Shown one piece after another: positions 57,370 through 64,000 of a DNA stretch of 64,000 bases (its first letter is position 1; every line of letters begins with the position of its first letter). A program made the position numbers and the translations under genes. The DNA lies in NCBI GenBank assembly GCA_951217055.1, contig OX578279.1, positions 25,384,173 to 25,448,172 on the forward strand, in the 5' to 3' direction. The DNA comes from Gerris lacustris. Its lineage: Eukaryota; Arthropoda; Insecta; Hemiptera; Gerridae. The notes under the pieces are model-generated. The model saw nothing but the letters and a program-made list of their open reading frames with translations. It ran no database searches and was not told the origin of the DNA.

Positions 57370-58700
57370 CTTTTGTAGGTATATCTACATTTGTTAAAGA
57401 AATCAACTTCATCAAACGTTTTTTTCAGTTAAATGTCCGGAAAAAAATGCAATGTCCTGAAAGTAAATTATTCTAAGGTTAAACCTGGAAGCTCAGTAAG
57501 ATAAATATTAAAATTAAATATTTAGTGAAAATGGAAGAGTGAAGATGAAGGGATGATACGTTTACAAGGAATGAATACAAATTAGTAATCTAAAGTTGTT
57601 GGATGAAGCTTTGGGTGAAGTGAAGCGCAGATGAAAAGCTTAAAGTGTTAATGTCGGGGATAAAGAGGGGTGTTGGACCCCGGGCTTGAGTTAAGGCAGA
57701 ACCTGCAAACTCAACTCAATGAAGCAGAATGTATAAAGGGGATCTAGTTTAATCAGTTGAATCAGTGATTAGCTTACAGCCACCTTGCTCTGACATTATC
57801 AACTTACAAATGAGATGCCCAAGAACAAACCTATATAGTGTTCCTTTATCATCTTTCCAGCTTTAAAAACAAGTTACAAACCTTATCAGGGTCGGTACAA
57901 AGATGAGATAAAAATTAAATAATTTCTTATAAAATTTTAAAAAAGAAATATAATATTCTTTATAAGATTATACTTCCTTTTTATTTTATTTAAAAATTTA
58001 AAGGCAATATAACGAGTTGAAGGAAATTTTAAAATGTTGTAAATATATTAAAAGAAGCTAAAATCCTTTAGCTGATTTCTTAGATATTATTATTAAATTT
58101 TAATATATTATTAGTTATTATGTTGAAGTATTTCCTGTTGCAATATGGAATAGTGAGAAAATTCTGCTCTCGATTATCCGGAAAGATATTTCTGAAGGAT
58201 TGTAATCTTAGACAAAAGTAACATTAAGGTGTCTCTAAGAGGTTTTATTTTTATCGTAAAAACTTAGATTATGGATTGAAGTGTATGAAGGCCTGTAACA
58301 TTAAAATATTTTATGGTGTCCAATATTCGGAGCCAAAAAGTGATTATTAAAACGGTTTCGTAGTTTCTTAGTTTGTTCGATAGCGGAAGCAGCGAAAGAT
58401 GTTAATCTGTTTGTGAGATTTAGTTGCAGTTCTTTTGATTGCCAATTATTCAGTAAACAGATGTTGCCACACAATTGAGCAATACATTTGCTGCGTGCCT
58501 TGTAAATTGTGTTCTAAATAATTAAAGTTTAGTTTGTGACCTATTTGTCAATAAATTGTAATGATCATGGAACATGTGTTAATGAACCTAGTTAGATATT
58601 TTTTTTGTGGCCTAAATAAATCTAAACCTTGTTTATTTGGCTCACCCATGTCAGCCAATGAGTTTGACACATACCTGGTCTAATAGAACATGATATAAGA
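57370..58700. other. AT-rich interval, nothing recognised
   Basis: The part around 57590-57740 is somewhat richer in G and C, but without an open frame. Confidence 0.35.
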
Positions 58701-58702
58701 TT

Positions 58703-58795
58703 AAGGAATAATGAAACTGTCTCCCCGCGTAAATTACAACTTTTTATTAGCCAAAGCAGCTTTCAGCCTTCATAAGGCCATCATCAGTGTCGATT
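58703..58795 (-). mobile_element. Solo hairpin-bearing end of the 8839-10218 family
   Basis: TTAAGGAATAATG, then AGCCAAAGCAGCTTTCAGCC and AAGGCCATCATCAGTG, match the ends at 8839 and 10218. On the minus strand it gives CTGATGATGGCCTTATGAAGG followed by CTGAAAGC, with the stem GCCTT/AAGGC. No partner end is found nearby. Confidence 0.6.
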
Positions 58796-59125
58796 TAATT
58801 ATTATAAGATGTAATTATATAAGATGTAATTTATTTTATTTAATGCAGTTTTAAATTTAATATATACGTATATAATTTATACGAAACCTCATAATTTAAT
58901 TTTATAGTACTTTTTATGAATGAATTATTATTTTTAAATAAAATTATTGGCTTGAAATAAGAAATGCGTATAAAAGGTCATTGGACTGGGGGAGAAATAA
59001 ATGAATGTATTCCATATCTAAACATTACCCGTTTAACTTCTTAGTTTAATCTAATCACTATGATCAAAAGACGCAGCTGCACGAGTTGAAACAGATATAA
59101 ATTAATTAAATATTTTAAAAAACTT

Positions 59126-59255
59126 GTTAACGGTAAACAATGACGGTTTGACAACAAAATGAACTGTGACACTTGTTAACAAGGTGAACGATGACGTTTT
59201 GACAACAACAAGATAAACTGTGACACTTTGTTTCCCAACAAAATAAACTGTCTTT
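59126..59255. repeat. Outlying copies of the 54-bp minisatellite
   Basis: Two diverged units (AATGACGGTTTGACAACAA, GATGACGTTTTGACAACAAC) are followed by GTGACACTTTGTTTCCCAAC and AAAATAAACTGTC. The same closing segment follows the main array at 60106-60137, so an array with its end appears to have been duplicated. Confidence 0.8.
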
Positions 59256-59565
59256 TGAATATGTCTGGGAGTTTTAATTTAAATACGTTTTAATTGTAGT
59301 ATTATGCCTAAACTCTATTTATCCAAAAAAAAGTGTTTTGTTTTGACAAACGATTATAATAATTAATGTTATCAACATCTGAATATCAATAGAGTTGTTG
59401 AACCTTAAATTATTATCATTTAAACATTTTATAGTGTGAATAATACTCATACTATTCTGGTGAAACACGTGTCATAAAGAATTTGAACTCTATCGTTGAT
59501 CTTTCATTGGTGAAAGCACCTTCTGACTGTGATATTAACTCGGAACAACAACTAGAAGAATTGTG

Positions 59566-60137
59566 ACATTTCATCAACAAGGTGAACATTGAGGATTTGG
59601 CAACAACAAGATGAAAAGTGACACTTGTTAACAGGGGAAGCAATGACGGCTTGGCAACAACAAGATGAACTGTGACACTTGTTAACAGGGGAAGCAATGA
59701 CGGTTTGACAACAACAAGATGAACTGTGACACTTGTTAACAGGGGAAACAGTGACGGTTTGACAACAACAAGATGAACTGTGACACTTGTTAACAGGGGA
59801 AACAGTGACGGTTTGACAATAACAAGATGAACTGTGACACTTGTTAACAGGGGAAGCAATGACGGCTTGACAACAACGAGATGAACTGTGACACTTGTTA
59901 ACAGGGGAAGCAATGACGGTTAGACAATAACAAGATGAACTGTGACACTTGTTAACAGGGGAAACAGTGACGGTTTGACAACAACAAGATGATCTGTGAC
60001 ACTTGTTAACAGGGGAAGCAATGACGGCTTGACAACAACAAGATGAACTGTGACACTTGTTAACAGGGGAAACAGTGACGGGTTGACAACATCCATTTAA
60101 ACTGTGACACTTTGTTTCACAACAAAATAAACTGTCA
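59566..60137. repeat. 54-bp minisatellite, about ten units, open in two frames
   Basis: The string ACACTTGTTAACAGGGGAA recurs at 59621, 59675, 59729, 59783, 59837, 59891, 59945, 59999 and 60053, exactly 54 bp apart. Two unit variants alternate: GAAGCAATGACGGC/T and GAAACAGTGACGGT. Because 54 is a multiple of three, minus-strand frames stay open: one of 199 codons (60151-59552) with the 18-residue repeat VNKCHSSSCCCQTVTVSP, and another of 153 codons (59913-59452) with LLPLLTSVTVHLVVVKPS. The Cys-rich frame has no signal peptide or known domain. I regard both as by-products of the repeat, although a small cysteine-rich repeat protein is not excluded. Confidence 0.9.
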
Positions 60138-60149
60138 AGCTTTTTAAAC

Positions 60150-61280
60150 AACGTGAGGATTTCACTGGATGGACAAGACTATTAGGACGATTCCCCGGAT
60201 TCCTATTTACCAAATTTATTGCTTTGGTTTGACAATAAACTAATTAATTTCGAGTATTGTCCAGCCCTAGCACTAGTTTTAGAGATAGGTATTTAAATAA
60301 TATACTAACTGTATCCTCTAATTGTGAAATATTCTAGCATTATTAACCATACAAAAAACTTGGTTGTTCATCTACATTTATTCTCTTCAGGAGATTTTGT
60401 TTCTTCTATATCATATTTAGTTGTTCGTTTGTTTTTTTAACTTCTTCTTTTATTACGATGCACCCAACAACTTTTATATAGGTTAACCATTGAAAAGAGA
60501 CCAGAATAGCCGACTTACAATCATTGAAAAGATTTAGAAAACGGTGACAATACTTTATATTCTTTTAAAATTGAAAAGAATATGCTAAACATTTAACTGA
60601 AAAACCTTTTATTTCCTAGGAAGCTGTACATATTGTTATTTTCTGTATATAAAGAATTTTAAATAATATTCTCTCTTTTAAAGAAAAGATTGTTCTGATA
60701 TATTTCTTGTAATATTTACTATTTATGTTCCTAGATTTTACCTGCATATACTTTTTTCTAATTTATAAATATGTTTTAAGCTTGAGCTATATAAGTAGTT
60801 TCTTTGCATTTTTATTTACAAGTTAACATCGTGACTTTTTGTTGAATGTATTGCACATTTAAATTTTTAATAAACAAGATTATTCTTATTATATTATATC
60901 GAATTTAAAAAAGGATTTAATTATATATTCTCGAATTTTTAGTAAAAACAAAAATCTAAATTTTTTTAATATAAGCCAAGAATGAAAGTCATCGGTATGA
61001 ATTATATTTTCCATCCATTTAAAATTTCTGTAATTAATTCTCACTCTAGTTACGTTATGTTTACATATAAAATATGAATTTATTTTCATCTGACTGAATT
61101 ATCTTATCGGGTGTGTCTATTGTTTAAGTTATTTGTTCTAATAATTATTATTATCATGTCCAAATATTTAATGTTTTTTTATGTAGATAAGTAATTTTTT
61201 CCTTTATCGATTTTTGTATAAAAATTATCTATAATATTAGTATTGTCTTTTCTATTAAATTTTTAATTATGTCTTGTGAT
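60150..61280. other. AT-rich interval, nothing recognised
   Basis: No gene or shared repeat was recognised. Confidence 0.4.
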
Positions 61281-61625
61281 CTGTTTACTTTCTCTTACAT
61301 AAACAGAGAGAAAGTATTGCGATGACATTTGTTTTTTTTGGATTTTGATGGATATACACGATTTAAGGTCCCTAGAGTCCAAAAAGATGTTTATAAAAAA
61401 AACTGCCTCGTGTATGTGCAGAGGCGTGGAGCACACCAGAATTTGGTATGCACGTTCAGAAAAATCATCCTTCGGAAAAACTTTCTCGAGAACGTTCTGA
61501 TTTTTATTAAAAAATCTAAATGTAGTCCCTTTAAATACAAAGATATGTTTGCGGGAAAAATCGATTTTCTCAAATACTGATAAAAAATAAAGTTGATTTA
61601 GTTGAAAATTAAAAACAACCACTCT
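61280..61625 (+). mobile_element. Repeat family F1, third copy
   Basis: It begins with a palindromic TACTTTCTCTTACATAAAC / AGAGAGAAAGTA end and continues with ATTGCGATGAC, TTTTGATGGATATACACG, AGAATTTGGTATGCACGTTC, AGAAAAATCATCC and CAACCACTCTGAACC. The 3' part resembles 225-260 and 7160-7200 (AACAACCACCTGTTGAAC). Frames open on both strands are not conserved with the other copies. Confidence 0.6.
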
Positions 61626-61639
61626 GAACCACTTTTTAA

Positions 61640-63490
61640 TATATTTTAATAAGTTATTAAATTAGATATTATTGGATTTAAAATCAGTCTTACTATCTAT
61701 ACGACAAAGTATTATTTGAGTTTGTCGTACCGAATTTTAAAATCACTTTGTTGTTGTAGACACTATTTAGACAAAGGGCTTCCTTAAAAGTGGTTAACAA
61801 ATATATAGGGTGGGCATCCAATTAAATATTTTCCACATGGCTCCTCATTTAGTTGGAACATCACTTCATCACTTGTGAGGTCGCGTTACCCCTCTAACTC
61901 GATTTATATTTATATTATAGAAAGGACCCAATACATATAACAATCAATAAAATCAGTCTAACACACAAATGAAACAGAAAATCGCAGCTTTCGATAATTT
62001 AATAAAAATATATCATCTACTCCTTTCCTTTCTTATTTCCTTTCTTATTCCTGACTTATTCTCTGTCCGGATTACAGGATATCATGAGAACATTGTGTAA
62101 AGAAACAATGTATTTTATCTAAACTACTTTAATCTTACTCCTTACTCCTCGGGCCTTTTCCTTTCCATGATATTCAATTGTAATTATTTTTGCTAATCCA
62201 TCATTGGCCTTTTCTATTTATTTCTGCAGTTTTTACCTGTCTTCCGTATTGTCTCCTTATCGTCATTACCATTAGATGACTTTGAGTTACGCTTACAAGT
62301 GATTCTTCGGTGTTGTTCCAGTTAGGCGACTTAACTTATTAAAGGAGATCTACATTGGTTCCTAAGTATGTGAATATAATTAGAAACACGAGTCTTTCTA
62401 GTGTTATAGATCAGAAGTAATTAAAACAATAACTACATTTGAATAAGACACAAATAAATGGCCAAATTTTTACAATTAAGACGAACTAAAAAAAAAACTG
62501 GATTAAAACTTTTTCTAAAATAGAAAATTTAAGTTAAATCACACTGATGAGGGGGTCTAGAGTTGAGCTGTCAAGAGCAGATTTTGTATAAGGCAAGAGG
62601 AGCTTTCAAACTGCCTCAACTGTCAAACCGGTTACTGTCTTCAGAGCCAGACGCAACTCTGTCGTGCTGGCATGACTAGCTAAAGGCAAAGCTCTATACA
62701 ATATAACCTAATCTAATTAATCCGAAATACCTTCTACACAGAATGTTATTCTGAAGTCACGATATTAAATTCAAAACCTCCTACCGCGTCAAAACCTGCA
62801 TCCTCCCCTTCTATATTTCAATAATAGATCAGCTTAGAGGATTAATACAACTTTTGTAATAACTGACAACTAATTATTAACTTTAGTTAGAAGTTAAAAT
62901 TATTTTTCCCTGATTAGATTAATCAGTGGCAGTCTGCAAAGTTAGCATGATTGCATTAACAAGCAAATTAAAATGCTTATTCAAAGGATAAATCAATAAT
63001 TATGGTGTAAGATATTAGAAAAATCCAGTAGCCGTTATGCAGGTACATAACATTAGCGTTACTTTAAACATATAAGAGTTGTATTTTTATTAAAAAGAAC
63101 TAACTTTTGTTAATAATACACTTCTTAGTATTACCAAATGTTTATCCATAATAAGTAAAAGTTTGTTAAACTAATATTTTTATGGGTCATAAAGTTCACA
63201 GCTTTATCCAAATAATTACGTTGTAGTGAAGTTCCCCACTCGGTTCATCCCTAATTTTATTTCACTAATTGGCACAATATTTGGCTAAGGTTTGCCTCAG
63301 TAAATTGTTTTAATTCAATGACCTACTGAAAATGCGTTTAGTCAGGTTATCCACATATAACTCGGTATCTAGAATTTTATATTTATAGTCCCCAATTAAC
63401 CAATTATTAAGTACAGTTATTAAAACACAATTCTACAGTGTAACATAGATTATATGTTTTTCGATAATTATACCACTTCTTGTATTGTCT
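61640..63490. other. AT-rich interval, nothing firmly recognised
   Basis: The stretch 62540-62700 (GAGGGGGTCTAGAGTTGAGC through GACTAGCTAAAGGCAAAGC) is less AT-rich than its neighbours and could be a repeat, but no second copy is in the window. No gene was seen. Confidence 0.35.
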
Positions 63491-63494
63491 CTTA

Positions 63495-63654
63495 AGCCGT
63501 GTCCAGACTGCCGTACCGAACAGAGGAAACGAGCCGAATATTGGTCTCTGCGCATGCTCAGTATAAAGTGCGCCTGGGCATCTCAGACTGGGCATGCGCA
63601 GAGACCAATGCTCGGCTCGTTTCCTCTGTTGGGTTCGGCAGTCTGGACACGGCT
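63495..63654. mobile_element. Palindromic Harbinger-type MITE, copy 2
   Basis: AGCCGTGTCCAGACTGCCG (63495) mirrors CGGCAGTCTGGACACGGCT, which ends at 63654. TTA stands on both sides (63492-63494 and 63655-63657), the TWA duplication of PIF/Harbinger. The arms pair along almost the full 160 bp (GAGGAAACGAGCCGA / TCGGCTCGTTTCCTC, GGTCTCTGCGCATGC / GCATGCGCAGAGACC). The overlapping frames on both strands are mirror frames of the palindrome. Confidence 0.85.
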
Positions 63655-63659
63655 TTACA

Positions 63660-64000
63660 GTTTGCGCGTTATCAGTTTGACAGCGCGGGAGAATCCGAGA
63701 AGTTAGGGTGGGGAGCCAATGAGAGGTCATGATTTTGGATTCTAGAATGTCGGGCCAACTAGGCAAACAAAAATGTCATTGGCCCCACTTCTCCCACAGT
63801 CCTAGTGGCTTTATTTTTCTTCATTTAAGTTCACCAATCTGAGTGTGAAAAGTCACAACTCGTAACGTGCACACTGCGAATGGTGGGTTCAGATTTATTG
63901 TTTGTTAATTCTTAAGTTTTAGATCAGATTTCTTTTTTCTTTTACTACTTTTTTCAGCGATTTTACTATTTCATTCTCTTTGCTTTGATTTTGTATTTTT
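63660..64000. other. End of window, nothing recognised
   Basis: A moderately GC-rich stretch (63660-63880) is followed by T-rich DNA. No gene was recognised. Confidence 0.35.

Noticed and set aside
61263..61622. 119-codon minus-strand frame
   Set aside because: It lies wholly in family F1 DNA, has overlapping frames on the other strand and is not open in the other two copies.
63407..63766. Three overlapping frames of 73-119 codons
   Set aside because: They are mirror frames across the palindromic MITE at 63495-63654 and do not extend as a conserved protein.

Overview
This window is eukaryotic nuclear DNA from a repeat-rich, AT-rich genome, almost certainly an arthropod and probably an insect. 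The evidence is the mix of mobile elements: PIF/Harbinger DNA elements with TWA target duplications, Helitron-like elements, a tRNA-derived SINE, an RTE-like non-LTR retrotransposon, and many foldback elements. The order or species cannot be assigned from the sequence. I found no intact protein-coding host gene, no rRNA or tRNA gene and no CRISPR array. Most open reading frames are chance frames in AT-rich or microsatellite DNA.

Layout. 0-8 kb: fragments of dispersed repeats, a foldback with hairpin ends (2268-2661), a tRNA-derived SINE (about 6392-6666) and a nested foldback ending in ACAGGGTG (6707-7974). 8-20 kb: an (AT)n block, a 1.4-kb foldback (8839-10218), a 156-bp tandem repeat (12915-13507), a 3.6-kb region bounded by long inverted arms (14775-18400) and a 91-bp minimal Helitron (18462-18552). 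20-30 kb: Harbinger-type MITEs, a second SINE copy (23075-23363), and a pair of 600-bp inverted arms around a decayed Harbinger element that still carries part of its transposase (26063-27033). 31.8-33.8 kb: a decayed minus-strand RTE-like retrotransposon split by a 686-bp inserted element. 35-37 kb: two mirror-image compound microsatellites.

The main feature is 37945-48724. Three Helitron-like units lie directly head to tail: A (1,459 bp), M (7,871 bp) and B (1,450 bp). M contains twelve copies of a 558-559-bp unit. Each copy begins with the same 5'-terminal sequence as the whole elements, and only the last segment carries the 3' hairpin. A diverged second copy of the target repeat (20163-20560, reverse orientation) lacks the whole block. 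This gives an empty site and places the insertion between A and T, as expected for a Helitron.

49-64 kb: more foldbacks and MITEs, a perfect 24-bp hairpin (53120-53174), a 54-bp minisatellite that leaves two reading frames open (59566-60137) and a palindromic Harbinger MITE (63495-63654).

No gene network is visible. The window records repeated insertion, nesting, inverted duplication and tandem amplification of mobile DNA.
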